Assembly: GCF_004354555.1 (NCBI RefSeq)
Contig: NZ_PUFH01000004.1
Location: forward strand, 186,001-250,000
Source: Leuconostoc citreum
GTDB taxonomy: Bacteria; Bacillota; Bacilli; Lactobacillales; Lactobacillaceae
DNA: 64,000 nt
Reading direction: 5' to 3'
Below the pieces are notes generated by a model, which did no database searches, was not told where the DNA came from, and saw nothing but the letters and a program-made list of their open reading frames with translations. The translations under genes and the position numbers were made by a program. Below are positions 1 to 9,464 of the stretch, one piece after another (position 1 is the first letter of the stretch; every line of letters begins with the position of its first letter).

Positions 1-729
1 GCGATGGGTGCTGGATTATTAGCCACAATGTATGCTTATGATGGTTGGATTCACGTGGGTAATATCGCCGGTGAAATGAAAAATCCAACCCGTGATTTAC
101 CACGTGCGATTGCTGGTGGCTTACTAGGCATCATGATTATTTATTTGTTAGTTAATTATGCTTTCTTGCATGCATTACCATTTCATGCTATTCAAGGCAA
201 TCAAAACACCGCTATGGATGCTGCACAACAAATATTTGGTGGTTTCGGTGGTAAATTAATTACAATAGGTATCTTAATCTCAATTTATGGTACTTTAAAT
301 GGTTATACCATGACCGGAATGCGCTTGCCCTATGCTATGGCATTAGAAAACAGCTTGCCATTCTCAAAACATTTAGTTAAACTTAATCGTTTCAAGATTC
401 CTTATATTGCTGGTATATTTGAATTGATAGTGGCGATTGCTTTGATGTTTGTCGGTGGGTTTGATACATTAACTGATATGCTGATTTTTGTGATTTGGTT
501 ATTTTACACAATGGTCTTTATTGCGGTGATTAAGCTGCGTCGTACAGAACCAGACTTAAAGCGCCCATACCGTGTGCCATTTTATCCGGTTGTGCCAATT
601 ATCGCTATTTTAGGCGGTGTATTCATTATTGGCATGACATTGATGACTGAATTTAAATTAGCTATGATTGGTGTCTTGGCAACATTAGCTGGGTTGCCAC
701 TGTACTATTTCATGCAAAAGCGTAAATAA
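1..729 (+). CDS. amino acid permease, APC superfamily (C-terminal part)
   Basis: The reading frame is open through base 1, so the N-terminal part lies outside the window; about 242 codons remain. The visible part has about seven hydrophobic helices, a loop with YDGWIHVGNIAGEMKNP near the start that is typical of helix 6 and the following loop in LAT/SteT-like APC transporters, and a charged segment RRTEPDLKRPYRVPFYP before the last two helices, also typical of this family. It should move an amino acid or exchange two across the cytoplasmic membrane; the substrate cannot be read from the sequence. A stem-loop with a T run follows the stop, so it ends its transcription unit. Confidence 0.85.
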   Translation, partial: AMGAGLLATMYAYDGWIHVGNIAGEMKNPTRDLPRAIAGGLLGIMIIYLLVNYAFLHALPFHAIQGNQNTAMDAAQQIFGGFGGKLITIGILISIYGTLNGYTMTGMRLPYAMALENSLPFSKHLVKLNRFKIPYIAGIFELIVAIALMFVGGFDTLTDMLIFVIWLFYTMVFIAVIKLRRTEPDLKRPYRVPFYPVVPIIAILGGVFIIGMTLMTEFKLAMIGVLATLAGLPLYYFMQKRK

Positions 730-737
730 ATCAGTAA

Positions 738-766
738 AACGTCTGACGATTGTCAGGTGTTTTTTA
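738..766 (+). terminator. intrinsic terminator after permease
   Basis: The arms ACGTCTGAC and GTCAGGTGT pair around GATT and are followed by a run of T. It lies 9 bases after the permease stop. Confidence 0.75.
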
Positions 767-817
767 TTTTCGCCAACCACGCCTAAAAGCGAACCAGTAG
801 CATTTTGAAAAATGACA

Positions 818-826
818 TGGTAAAAT
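818..826 (+). promoter_or_regulatory. candidate extended -10 promoter of the first P-type ATPase
   Basis: TGGTAAAAT fits an extended -10 element (TGnTAnAAT-like) and lies about 40 bases upstream of the manganese riboswitch. No good -35 box is visible. Similar TGGTAA elements precede topB and the ABC transporter in this window. Confidence 0.4.
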
Positions 827-864
827 TTTATTAATCAAAACTTTTTTGCTCAGTATTGACATGC

Positions 865-951
865 TTGCGGGAGTAGCGGCACAAATGTGTGGGAAACTGA
901 CTAACTAGGTAATCTAATATCTAGCGGCCAACCTTAAACAGCAAGACGCAA
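865..951 (+). ncRNA. yybP-ykoY manganese riboswitch, first copy
   Basis: TTGCG (865-869) pairs with CGCAA (947-951) to close the element. The 5' inner loop reads GGAGTAGC and the 3' inner loop reads CAGCAAGA. These are the two conserved loops (GGGAGUA and GCAAGA) that form the Mn2+ site of the yybP-ykoY class. Internal helices can form from GTGTG and from TAGATATT-type pairing between them. The next gene is a P2-type ATPase, the same kind of gene that this riboswitch controls in Lactococcus (yoaB). I see no terminator hairpin between the aptamer and the gene, so control at translation is the likelier mode. An Rfam covariance search would settle the class. Confidence 0.85.
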
Positions 952-980
952 AGTAAATTTCTCTTAAAGGAGTGTGTCAT

Positions 981-3671
981 ATGAGCATACAAACTAGTGA
1001 AACGGACGACGTGCCGTTATCGCCTGACATTAAGTTTCACAATCAAGAATGGTCCCAAGTTGTTGATGAACTATCAACGCCGTATCCTGATGGTTTGAGT
1101 ACCAAGGAAGCAACTGATAGGTTACACAGCAATGGGTATAATGAGGTGACATTAAAACCAACACCAAAATGGGTCATGTTTTTACGGCAATTCAATAATA
1201 TCATTGTGTATATTTTAGTTGTTGCCGCTGTTTTAACGTTATTGATGAGGCATTACTCTGACTCAGTGGTTATTGGATTAGTCGTGGTTATTAATGCGCT
1301 AATTGGCTATTTACAAGAAGTTAATGCAAGTAATGCACTTGAAAAGATTAAGCGCATGTTGTCAGTGGAAGCAACAGTGATTCGACAGGGACAACGTGTA
1401 GATATACCAGCGCGTGAATTAGTGACTGGCGATTTAGTATACTTAGAGGCTGGGGATAATGTCCCTGCAGATTTACGATTATTAGATGTTGATAACCTAC
1501 GCATACAGGAGTCATCCTTAACCGGGGAAGCAGATTCGGTTTTAAAAAATGATGCTGTATTATCTGCTAATATGCCATTAGCTGAGCGCTATAATATGGC
1601 CTATGCTTCAACAGCAGTGACTAACGGTAGTGCTACAGGTATTGTTGTGGCTACAGGGCTACAAACACAAATTGGACAAATTTCTCAAAGTGTATCAGAT
1701 GTCGCTGGAAACAAATCACCATTAACGCGAGAATTAGATAAACTGGGACATGGCATTTCTTGGTTTATTGTTGCGGCTTCTGTTGTGATGTTTGTTATTG
1801 GATGGTTACTAGATATTTATACATTGCCAACTTTGGTAATGGCTATTATTGCTATGATTGTTGGTTCAATGCCGGAAGGCCTTCCAGCTGCAACATCAAT
1901 TATTTTGGCAACTGGTGTACAAAAGTTAACCAAAAAACATGCGATTGTAAAAACTTTACCTGCTGCTGAAACACTGGGAGCCGTTGATATTATAGCTTCT
2001 GATAAGACTGGGACGCTCACAAAAAATGAGATGACGGTGCAAGATATTGTGATTGATGAGAAACATTATCAAGTCACAGGAACAGGTTATGCACCCAATG
2101 GTCAAATTCTATATAACCAACAACCAGTTGAATTATCACAAGATAAATCACTAGCTATGTTTTTGACTATGGGGCATCAAGCTAATGATACGTTTTTAAC
2201 AGAAACAAATGGTATTTGGGAGGTTAATGGTGAACCAACGGATGCAGCATTCTTGTCAGCTTATTATAAAGCTTTTGGACAGAAAACACCTCAGTTAGTA
2301 GAAATAGATCGTATTCCTTTTGATTCAGATTATCGGTATATTGCCAGATTAGTTGAAAACCAGAAACACGCACGTTTTATTGCTATAAAAGGTTCCCCGG
2401 ACAAATTATTTGACTTAGCAGCGCATGATGATCAGTTCGATCGTCAGTATTGGGAAAAACAAGCGACTCATTTTGCGCAACAAGGTAAACGTGTGATTGC
2501 TGTGGGTTACTTAGACGTTGCTACTACATTGTCTGAAGTGACACATGAGCATTTAGCTATTGAAGGGATTAAATTACTTGGTTTGGCAGCTATTATCGAC
2601 CCACCGCGGCCAGAGGTAGTTGAAGCAATTGCTGACATGCGACGGGCAGGCATTCGCGTTAAAATGATTACTGGCGATAGTGCGGATACAGCCAGAGCCA
2701 TTGGTAGTCAACTCGGCCTTGCTAATAATATTAAAGCAATGACAGGCGCTGAGGTAGAAACCCTTTCTGATCGTGCCTTAGCAAAAATCGTTCCAAAATA
2801 TGATGTCTTTGCTCGTACCACCCCACAGGATAAGTTACGCATTGTTGCTGCTTATCAAGCTAACGGTCTTGTAACGGCGATGACTGGGGATGGCGTTAAT
2901 GACGCACCAGCGTTAAAAAAGGCAGATATTGGCGTTGCTATGGGGATTAAAGGTACGGATGTTGCCAAAGATTCTGCGGATATGGTACTAGCAACCGATG
3001 ATTTCTCAACGATTAAAGTAGCCATTGCACAGGGACGCCGCTTGTATGATAATATCCGTAAAACAATTTTATATTTATTACCTACAAGTTTTGCTGAGGG
3101 GCTGATTGTGGTCTTTAGTATCTTGCTACGCCAACCAATGCCGTTGACAGCAACACAATTATTGTGGATAAATATGGTATCAGCACTGACGTTACAACTT
3201 GCCTTGATTTTTGAACCAGCTGAACCAGGTATTATGACAAGACCACCACGTCGGGCCTCGGCAAAACTGATGACACGTCATGATGTTATTCAGATGGTTT
3301 ATGTAAGTGTAATTATTGCTGCGGTAGCTTTAGGCGTCTTTGAATACCTTAATGGTAAAACGAGTTTTGCGGTTGCCAGTACGATGGCAGTGAATGTGAT
3401 TATTTTCGGGAAAATTTTTTATCTTTTTAATATTAGAACAGCAGCGCCTGCGCTAAGTCGTTCATTTTGGACGAATCCAATGGCATTTGTGACAATTGCT
3501 GTGATGATTCTATTACAGTTGGTTTTCACCTATGTGCCATTTATGCAAAGTGTCTTCTCGACGGCTGCATTGCGTCTAGAAAACTGGGGGGTTATTATCG
3601 CAACAGGCACAATTGTCTTAATTGTTGCAGAATTAGATAAATACCGACGTCTTTTCAAGAGTCGTCATTAA
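981..3671 (+). CDS. P2-type cation-transporting ATPase, probable Mn2+ exporter
   Basis: This is an 896-residue P-type ATPase that should pump a divalent cation across the membrane. Visible parts are the N-terminal cation ATPase domain, PEGLP in helix M4 (near residue 298), the phosphorylation motif DKTGTLT (near 341), TGDSADTA, and the hinge GDGVNDAP (near 636). In M6 the segment WINMVSALTLQLAL lacks the Asp found in Ca2+ pumps (NLVTD), so calcium is an unlikely substrate; manganese or another metal is inferred from the riboswitch upstream. A GTG at 972 is in frame, but AAAGGAG at 966-972 is well placed for the ATG at 981. A terminator follows. Its sequence differs clearly from the second ATPase in the window at 54810. 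Confidence 0.85.
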   Translation: MSIQTSETDDVPLSPDIKFHNQEWSQVVDELSTPYPDGLSTKEATDRLHSNGYNEVTLKPTPKWVMFLRQFNNIIVYILVVAAVLTLLMRHYSDSVVIGLVVVINALIGYLQEVNASNALEKIKRMLSVEATVIRQGQRVDIPARELVTGDLVYLEAGDNVPADLRLLDVDNLRIQESSLTGEADSVLKNDAVLSANMPLAERYNMAYASTAVTNGSATGIVVATGLQTQIGQISQSVSDVAGNKSPLTRELDKLGHGISWFIVAASVVMFVIGWLLDIYTLPTLVMAIIAMIVGSMPEGLPAATSIILATGVQKLTKKHAIVKTLPAAETLGAVDIIASDKTGTLTKNEMTVQDIVIDEKHYQVTGTGYAPNGQILYNQQPVELSQDKSLAMFLTMGHQANDTFLTETNGIWEVNGEPTDAAFLSAYYKAFGQKTPQLVEIDRIPFDSDYRYIARLVENQKHARFIAIKGSPDKLFDLAAHDDQFDRQYWEKQATHFAQQGKRVIAVGYLDVATTLSEVTHEHLAIEGIKLLGLAAIIDPPRPEVVEAIADMRRAGIRVKMITGDSADTARAIGSQLGLANNIKAMTGAEVETLSDRALAKIVPKYDVFARTTPQDKLRIVAAYQANGLVTAMTGDGVNDAPALKKADIGVAMGIKGTDVAKDSADMVLATDDFSTIKVAIAQGRRLYDNIRKTILYLLPTSFAEGLIVVFSILLRQPMPLTATQLLWINMVSALTLQLALIFEPAEPGIMTRPPRRASAKLMTRHDVIQMVYVSVIIAAVALGVFEYLNGKTSFAVASTMAVNVIIFGKIFYLFNIRTAAPALSRSFWTNPMAFVTIAVMILLQLVFTYVPFMQSVFSTAALRLENWGVIIATGTIVLIVAELDKYRRLFKSRH

Positions 3672-3701
3672 GTAACAATATATCATACGATAATAGCTGG
3701 A

Positions 3702-3726
3702 AGGTCGCTTAATGAGTGGCCTTTTT
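3702..3726 (+). terminator. terminator after the first ATPase
   Basis: AAGGTC pairs with GGCCTT (one G-T pair) around a short loop, followed by a T run. A TATAAT-like -10 at 3729-3734 directly after it may start the next gene. Confidence 0.55.
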
Positions 3727-3781
3727 GCTATAATAAAAACGGTATACCCATTTAGGGCAATAATTTGAGATAGGTAATGAC

Positions 3782-5185
3782 ATGGCAAAAGTTAGATTTC
3801 ACATTGCATCACAAACAGAATTAGTCCTTGATCAAGAAGCTCATATCGGGGATGTGATTGATTTGACTGATGAACAAAATATTGATACGTCTATTATTAA
3901 TGGTAAGATTGCAGATATTTTAGATGATAAGTTGGTGCAGGCCAAGGTGGAATGGCAGGCACAACAAGAAAAGCAAGCGCAAATAGAATTAGAAAACCAA
4001 TTACAAGCGCAAAAACAAAGTTTACAAGAACAACTTAATGACAAGTCACAACAAATTGTGGCACTAGAGACCAAATTAACAGCATTATCACAACAAAATG
4101 AGGCTGAACTGCAATCAAAACTTATACAAAAAGACCTTGATTTGCAAGAAACATTAGCTAAAAAGCAGGCTGAAATCGTTGAATTACAAGCTAAAATTGA
4201 TGCTGTGAAACAACAAAGCCAATCTGAATTGACAACAACTTTAATCAAAAAAGACGCAGAAGTGCAAAATGAATTAGCTACACGCGAAAAGGTTTTAGCC
4301 GAACTGCGCTCACAATTACAGCTCAAGGAACAAGAAAAACAATTACAGCTAGCTAGTGTTAAAAATGACTATGAAACACAACTTAAAACAGCTAATGAAC
4401 AAGTTGAATTTTATAAAGATTTTAAAGCACGTCAGTCAACTAAGGAGATTGGTGAAAGTTTAGAGCAATATGCCATGACAGAATTCAATAAAATTCGGCC
4501 ATATGCTTTCCCAAATGCTTATTTTGAGAAAGATAATACCTTGTCGGAAACCAATTCCAAAGGCGACTTTATTTTTAGAGACTACCAAGATGATTTAGAA
4601 TTTATTAGTATTATGTTCGATATGAAAAATGAGGCTGATACAACAGCTTCTAAACATAAAAATACTGATTTTTTTAAAGAATTAGATAAGGATCGCCGAG
4701 AAAAGAAAACCGAATATGCAGTTCTAGTGTCCATGTTGGAAGCCGATAGCGACTTATACAATACCGGTATTGTCCAGGTGCCGGATTACGATAAAATGTA
4801 CGTGATCCGACCACAATTTTTTATTCAATTTATTGGTGTGTTGCGTAATGCGGCACTTAATTCAGTTAGTTATAAAAAAGAACTAGAACAAGTTAAAGAA
4901 CAAAACATTGATATTACACATTTTGAGAGTGATTTGACGCAATTCAAAAATGCGTTTGGTAAAAATTACGAAAGTGCCTCAAATAACTTTAAAAAAGCAG
5001 TTGAGGAAATTGATAAGTCAATCGCCCGAATGGAAGCTGTTAAACGCGCGTTGACAACTTCGGAAAATCAATTACGGTTAGCCAATAACAAGTTGGAAGA
5101 TGTGAGTGTTAAGAAACTGACAAGAGGCAATCCAACGATGAAGGCAAAGTTTGATGAGACTAGCAATGTAAACAGTAAAAAATAA
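3782..5185 (+). CDS. DUF2130 family coiled-coil protein
   Basis: The 467-residue protein has a short N-terminal domain, then a very long Gln/Glu/Lys-rich coiled coil (about residues 45-220), then the conserved DUF2130 block (about 225-365) containing SKGDFIFRDY and FDMKNEAD, and a second coiled coil to the end. No signal peptide or membrane helix is present, so it should be cytoplasmic. The DUF2130 core with Asp/Glu and Lys in conserved positions has been compared with nuclease folds, but no activity can be assigned from here. It stands alone between two transcription units. Confidence 0.8.
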   Translation: MAKVRFHIASQTELVLDQEAHIGDVIDLTDEQNIDTSIINGKIADILDDKLVQAKVEWQAQQEKQAQIELENQLQAQKQSLQEQLNDKSQQIVALETKLTALSQQNEAELQSKLIQKDLDLQETLAKKQAEIVELQAKIDAVKQQSQSELTTTLIKKDAEVQNELATREKVLAELRSQLQLKEQEKQLQLASVKNDYETQLKTANEQVEFYKDFKARQSTKEIGESLEQYAMTEFNKIRPYAFPNAYFEKDNTLSETNSKGDFIFRDYQDDLEFISIMFDMKNEADTTASKHKNTDFFKELDKDRREKKTEYAVLVSMLEADSDLYNTGIVQVPDYDKMYVIRPQFFIQFIGVLRNAALNSVSYKKELEQVKEQNIDITHFESDLTQFKNAFGKNYESASNNFKKAVEEIDKSIARMEAVKRALTTSENQLRLANNKLEDVSVKKLTRGNPTMKAKFDETSNVNSKK

Positions 5186-5304
5186 TGCAACACGGTGCAT
5201 TTAAAAGCGACAGAATATGGCAATAATTTATGTTACTCTTTAGAAGCAAGCATTAGAAGATGGTTTGATTTTTATCTTGTTGTATATACTTTTTATATCT
5301 ATCA
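5186..5304. other. intergenic gap with nothing clear
   Basis: Between convergent genes. A weak AATGCA/TGCATT repeat sits at the DUF2130 stop without a T run; no firm terminator for either side is visible. Confidence 0.4.
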
Positions 5305-6174
5305 CTAAAAATTAAGTTGATGCTGTTCTTTTTTATGCTGGTCTAGTGTTATATTTCTAAAATAACTTTCCAAAAACTCTGATACACCATCGTGAACGTT
5401 GTCTAGTGTTTGAAAATCAGCAGCTGCTTTTACCTTTGGAATAGCATTTCCCATTGCAACTCCTATGCGGGCAAGTTTGATCATTTCTATATCATTTTCC
5501 TCATCACCGAAAGCCATTAGGTTATCTGGTGTGAGTGATAAGTGTTCTAACAATGCATTTAGAGCAAGTGCTTTGTTAACATTTTTGGGAACGAATTCTA
5601 AAAGAATACGGCGAGATCTCACAAAGTTAAACTGATTGTTAATCAATGGACTATTGGACAATATTTTTTCTAAGTGTGATAATTGTTCGCTTGTAGCGCA
5701 AACGACAAATTTATTAAATTGAAAGTTAGTATGGGTATTTAATACGCTTAGATTAATCTGAGAATATGGCAATGATCGACTAATGAGTTGAGAATATGCA
5801 GATTGGCCATATTCTTTAATGCTGTACACATGATTTTGTGTGACCAGATCGATAGGTAAGCTTAATGATTTAAGAATTAATAAGATATGTTGAATATTTT
5901 TTATTGAAAAATACTTGTTCAACAAAATATTGTTATTGGATAGATTTTTTATTAGGCCACCATTAAATAATATGACGTAATCATCCTTTTCTGTAAAATT
6001 AAGCTGATCAAGAATTGGCTTCGTGTTAGGCAAGGGACGTCCAGTTGTCAAAACAATCTTAATATGATGATGATGCAATGTTTGGAGAATACATTTATTT
6101 CGATGAGAAAGTGTTTTATCAGGTAATAGTAAAGTGTTGTCCAAATCTAGTGCAATGAGTTTGATTGTTGTCAT
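5305..6174 (-). CDS. Cof-type HAD family phosphatase
   Basis: This 289-residue cytoplasmic HAD hydrolase of the Cof/YidA group has motif I DLDNTLLLPD at the N terminus, TTGRP as motif II, and GDEENDIEMI with GVAMGNA as motif IV near the C terminus. Enzymes of this group dephosphorylate sugar phosphates or cofactors; the substrate is not predictable. It starts 12 bases after the regulator gene on the same strand (AAGGAG ahead of ATG 6174), so the two are likely cotranscribed and tied to the neighbouring ascorbate operon. Confidence 0.85.
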   Translation of the reverse strand: MTTIKLIALDLDNTLLLPDKTLSHRNKCILQTLHHHHIKIVLTTGRPLPNTKPILDQLNFTEKDDYVILFNGGLIKNLSNNNILLNKYFSIKNIQHILLILKSLSLPIDLVTQNHVYSIKEYGQSAYSQLISRSLPYSQINLSVLNTHTNFQFNKFVVCATSEQLSHLEKILSNSPLINNQFNFVRSRRILLEFVPKNVNKALALNALLEHLSLTPDNLMAFGDEENDIEMIKLARIGVAMGNAIPKVKAAADFQTLDNVHDGVSEFLESYFRNITLDQHKKEQHQLNF

Positions 6175-6186
6175 GTGAAATACTCC

Positions 6187-7671
6187 TTAGATTTCAGAAA
6201 TTATTTTCTGCAATCTTTCAAATTCGCTATTGTTTAATTCTTGGCCTATCAAAAAGGTTGGTTGCTTTGTTTTTAATTGTGCAGTATCAGTAATAATGAT
6301 ATCGAAACTGTCAAAATCATCAATATTTTCAGAGAGTTGTAGTAGTTTTCTAATAGAAAGATTAATATTTGAACCAGAACGCAAAATAATGGTTCTTAGT
6401 AAATTTTGACTATAGACTGGGAGTGCAGATGTTAGTAAAATATTGACCGGTTTAACTTTTTGATGTGATAAATAAAAGTTATAAAAAATCATAGCTAAGA
6501 TGGTGACTTGATCGGGAAATAATCCGAATGGGAATAATTGATGATAAATAGCCGATTTGGACAGCGATTCAAGGGTTGATTGCATCTTATTTTCAAAATT
6601 TTTATTATGATACAGATACTCATAATTCGTAATTGATTGGTAGTGAACGGCAAACCAAAAAGGTTTAAGCTGTGTTTGTACTGATTCAATCAGTTGGTCT
6701 AATTCCTCTGGTTCGGGTCGATAATTTTCGTGCATTGTTAGAAAAGTGTTGACAATATCGGTACTGACTAACAATAAATCTTGAAATGCTTCACTATTAA
6801 AATGTGCGTCACTCTCTTTTGAGACACTTAATAATTCAAGCGTTAAAAAGTATTTGATGAAATCAGTAATTTGAATATCAAAATTTAGCGCTACTATATT
6901 AGTGAACAGGTCAATAACTTCATATTCTTGTCGATTGGTAAATGACAAAATATCATTGTGGCTAAACAAATGTTGCATGTGCTTAGTGTTGATATCGTAA
7001 TAGCGAGCCAGAATAACAGAAAACATCGCTAATGCATTTGCATCGTAATTAGATATTTTTTTATCTAAATTTTCTTGGTATATACTTTGTAGTTTACTAC
7101 TTAATAGGTCGAATTTTGAAAGTGTCATCTCTCTGTCAATCGTACTAATGAATAGTTTACGTATCCCAATGTCGTACTGCAATGAATAGATTAGGTTATA
7201 GGCATGAACTAAGTTGGTATATATAGGAGAATCATACATAAAACCTTTCCCTTTATCATAAATAGGTCTGAATTCTTTTCGGGCTTTTAAATCAGAGATA
7301 TCTCGTAACGCTGTTGCACGGGAAACAGTAAATAAATCTTGGAAATCAATTAGACGCCATTTTCTTAGGGGCATACTAATTAATATATCCATTATTAATT
7401 GTCTTTCGTACGCATTAATGTATGACTCTGTTTTTTCAGAATCGGCTAAAGCATCTATCAACACGTGAATTTGTGAGGCATGAATTTTTTCATTAGGAAA
7501 TAAGAAAGGCTGATGAGCAGAACGCAACTCCGCATTGGCATGTTGCAGAATGTAATAAATCTTGCGAGAAGACAAGTTTAAATGTCGCGCAATTGTGCGC
7601 ACGCTGGGTAACGATTTGTGAGAAACAAGATAATGAACAAAATTTGAATAATTGTCATCAAAGGATTGCAT
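6187..7671 (-). CDS. BglG/Mga-like transcriptional regulator, probable ascorbate operon regulator
   Basis: The 494-residue protein has two predicted helix-turn-helix regions: one at about residues 20-45 (SVRTIARHLNLSSRKIYYIL) and an Mga-type one at about 100-125 (DFQDLFTVSRATALRDISDL). A long helical middle follows, resembling PRD-type modules, and the C-terminal region resembles an EIIB-like fold. Such proteins act as activators or antiterminators whose activity depends on PTS phosphorylation. It is divergent from ulaG with 212 bases between, which suggests that it controls the ula operon. I do not see the conserved histidines clearly enough to count PRDs. Confidence 0.75.
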   Translation of the reverse strand: MQSFDDNYSNFVHYLVSHKSLPSVRTIARHLNLSSRKIYYILQHANAELRSAHQPFLFPNEKIHASQIHVLIDALADSEKTESYINAYERQLIMDILISMPLRKWRLIDFQDLFTVSRATALRDISDLKARKEFRPIYDKGKGFMYDSPIYTNLVHAYNLIYSLQYDIGIRKLFISTIDREMTLSKFDLLSSKLQSIYQENLDKKISNYDANALAMFSVILARYYDINTKHMQHLFSHNDILSFTNRQEYEVIDLFTNIVALNFDIQITDFIKYFLTLELLSVSKESDAHFNSEAFQDLLLVSTDIVNTFLTMHENYRPEPEELDQLIESVQTQLKPFWFAVHYQSITNYEYLYHNKNFENKMQSTLESLSKSAIYHQLFPFGLFPDQVTILAMIFYNFYLSHQKVKPVNILLTSALPVYSQNLLRTIILRSGSNINLSIRKLLQLSENIDDFDSFDIIITDTAQLKTKQPTFLIGQELNNSEFERLQKIISEI

Positions 7672-7800
7672 AATAGAACCTCATTTAGCTGAATTCGAGA
7701 AACTACTTATGAGTCTCATTATAGAGATAGTATGAAACACTTAACAGTATCATTAGTGTACAAGTAACCGACGTAACTAAATCTGTTGCCGATAAGTTTT

Positions 7801-7829
7801 TTGTTAGATAATGATGGTACAAATAAATT
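7801..7829 (+). promoter_or_regulatory. candidate ula operon promoter
   Basis: TTGTTA (7801-7806) and TAAATT (7824-7829) are separated by 17 bases. The downstream hexamer touches the cre site, as expected for a catabolite-repressed promoter. The -10 is weak, consistent with need for an activator. Confidence 0.4.
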
Positions 7830-7842
7830 GTAAGCGCATACA
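7828..7842 (+). promoter_or_regulatory. cre site (CcpA operator) of the ula operon
   Basis: TTGTAAGCGCATACA fits the relaxed CcpA consensus WTGNAANCGNWWNCA at every defined position. It lies 42 bases before ulaG, so the operon should be repressed on preferred sugars. Confidence 0.7.
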
Positions 7843-7883
7843 TTTATTAAATCAAATATTCATGAAAAGGATGGTAGTGACAT

Positions 7884-8957
7884 ATGGCAAAGCCTAAGAA
7901 TGTTATTGAGGCAACACGTGAAAATTGGATAGCAAATACTTTTCCAGAATGGGGTACTTGGCTAAATGAGGAAATAGAGCATAGTTTGGTTCCAGAAAAG
8001 AATTTCAAAATCTGGTGGTTAGCAAACAATGGTATCTGGTTAAAAACACATGAAGATACCAATATACTAGTTGATTTGTGGAATGGTACGGGTAAGCGAA
8101 CTCATGGCGATGGTCTCATGAAAAAAGGGCATCAAATGCAACGTATGAGTGGTGTTGCGAAACTACAACCCAATCTCCGCTTGCAACCTTTCGTGATAGA
8201 TCCCTACGCTATGAAAGATATCGACGCACTATTTGTAACACATATCCATTCTGATCACTTAGATATTAATACTGCTGCAGCTGTGTTACAAAACAGTACG
8301 CCAGATACGAAATTTATTGGGCCTCAAGCAGTTGTTGATATTTGGCATAGCTGGGGTGTACCAGAAGAACGTACTATTGTGGTACATCCTGGGGATGAAA
8401 TACAAGTTAAGTCGGTTACTGTTAAGGCGTTAGAAGCTTTTGATCGTACAGCGTTGTTAACAGTAAATCAAGATCAAACGATTAAAGGTTCAATGCCACA
8501 GGATATGAATGAAATTGCTGTGAATTATTTATTTAAAACGTCTGGCGGTAATTTATATCATGCGGCCGATTCACATATGTCAAATATGTTTGCTAAACAC
8601 GGCAATGAAAACGATGTGGATGTTGAAATTATTAATTACGGTGAGAATCCACGTGGTATTACTGATAAAGTTACATCTTTTGATGTTTTAAGATCAGCAG
8701 AAGATCTTAAAACAAAGGTTGTTATTCCAGTTCATTATGATATTTGGTCAAATTTTGATGCTGATCCAAAAGAAATTATAAAAATTTGGCAGATGAAAAA
8801 GGATATTTTGAACTATCAGTTTCATCCGTTCGTTTGGAAAGTTGGCGGTAGCTATACTTATCCACAGGATAAGGAACGTACTCAATACCATTATGATCGA
8901 GGATTTTCCGATGTCTTTTCGTTAGAAAACGATGTACCGTTCCCATCGTTTTTGTGA
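7884..8957 (+). CDS. ulaG: L-ascorbate-6-phosphate lactonase
   Basis: The 357-residue cytoplasmic metallo-beta-lactamase-fold enzyme opens the lactone of L-ascorbate 6-phosphate made by the PTS, giving 3-keto-L-gulonate 6-phosphate. The metal-binding signature [10 protein letters not shown] is present near residue 115, with further His residues in AADSHMS and VIPVHYD. Length matches Escherichia coli UlaG. It is the first gene of a seven-gene operon whose other members complete the pathway, which makes the assignment firm. The start at 7884 has only a weak ribosome-binding site (AAAAGGA, 13-14 bases upstream). Confidence 0.92.
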   Translation: MAKPKNVIEATRENWIANTFPEWGTWLNEEIEHSLVPEKNFKIWWLANNGIWLKTHEDTNILVDLWNGTGKRTHGDGLMKKGHQMQRMSGVAKLQPNLRLQPFVIDPYAMKDIDALFVTHIHSDHLDINTAAAVLQNSTPDTKFIGPQAVVDIWHSWGVPEERTIVVHPGDEIQVKSVTVKALEAFDRTALLTVNQDQTIKGSMPQDMNEIAVNYLFKTSGGNLYHAADSHMSNMFAKHGNENDVDVEIINYGENPRGITDKVTSFDVLRSAEDLKTKVVIPVHYDIWSNFDADPKEIIKIWQMKKDILNYQFHPFVWKVGGSYTYPQDKERTQYHYDRGFSDVFSLENDVPFPSFL

Positions 8958-8971
8958 AAAAGGAGAATAAT

Positions 8972-9451
8972 ATGTCCACGATGTTGAAATATTTTTATGA
9001 TAACAATCTTGTGCGTATTGAGAAGCAACAGCCCAAAGATTGGCGACAAGCATTGAATCAGTCGACTCAGAGTTTGATAGATGCAAATTTGGTTACCAAA
9101 GATTATGTGAATGAAATTATCCAAAATGTGGTATCTTACGGGCCATATATCGTCATTCAGCCAGGGATTGTCATGCCACATGCACTATCTACTAGTCCGA
9201 ATGTGTTGGGTACGGGTATTAGTTTTACAAAGTTTAATCAACCTGTTTATTTTGATGAGGGTAATTATGAAAAACAAGGAAACTTATTTTTCACATTAGC
9301 TGCTAAAGATGAGACGCAACATTTAGAAAATATTCAAAAACTTATGTCACTATTAATGCGTGATGGTGTTATTGAGTCGTTGCAGTCAATTAATACTGAA
9401 GAAGACTATATTCGAATTATGAACAGCCTTGAACAAATCTCGACAACATGA
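8972..9451 (+). CDS. ulaC: PTS ascorbate transporter subunit IIA
   Basis: The 159-residue EIIA of the mannitol/fructose type carries phosphate from HPr to UlaB. The phospho-acceptor His lies in IVMPHALSTS near residue 70, followed by the usual LGTGISF strand. The frame is open from a GTG at 8954, but that overlaps the ulaG stop; AAAAAGGAG directly ahead of ATG 8972 decides the start. Phosphotransfer order in this operon is IIA, IIC, IIB by gene order. Confidence 0.88.
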   Translation: MSTMLKYFYDNNLVRIEKQQPKDWRQALNQSTQSLIDANLVTKDYVNEIIQNVVSYGPYIVIQPGIVMPHALSTSPNVLGTGISFTKFNQPVYFDEGNYEKQGNLFFTLAAKDETQHLENIQKLMSLLMRDGVIESLQSINTEEDYIRIMNSLEQISTT

Positions 9452-9464
9452 CTAAGGAGAAAAA

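Noticed and set aside
3841-4326. Minus-strand 161-codon open frame rich in Ser and Cys
   Set aside because: It is the antisense shadow of the Gln/Glu/Lys-rich coiled coil of the DUF2130 gene; composition is an artefact and no ribosome-binding site is present.
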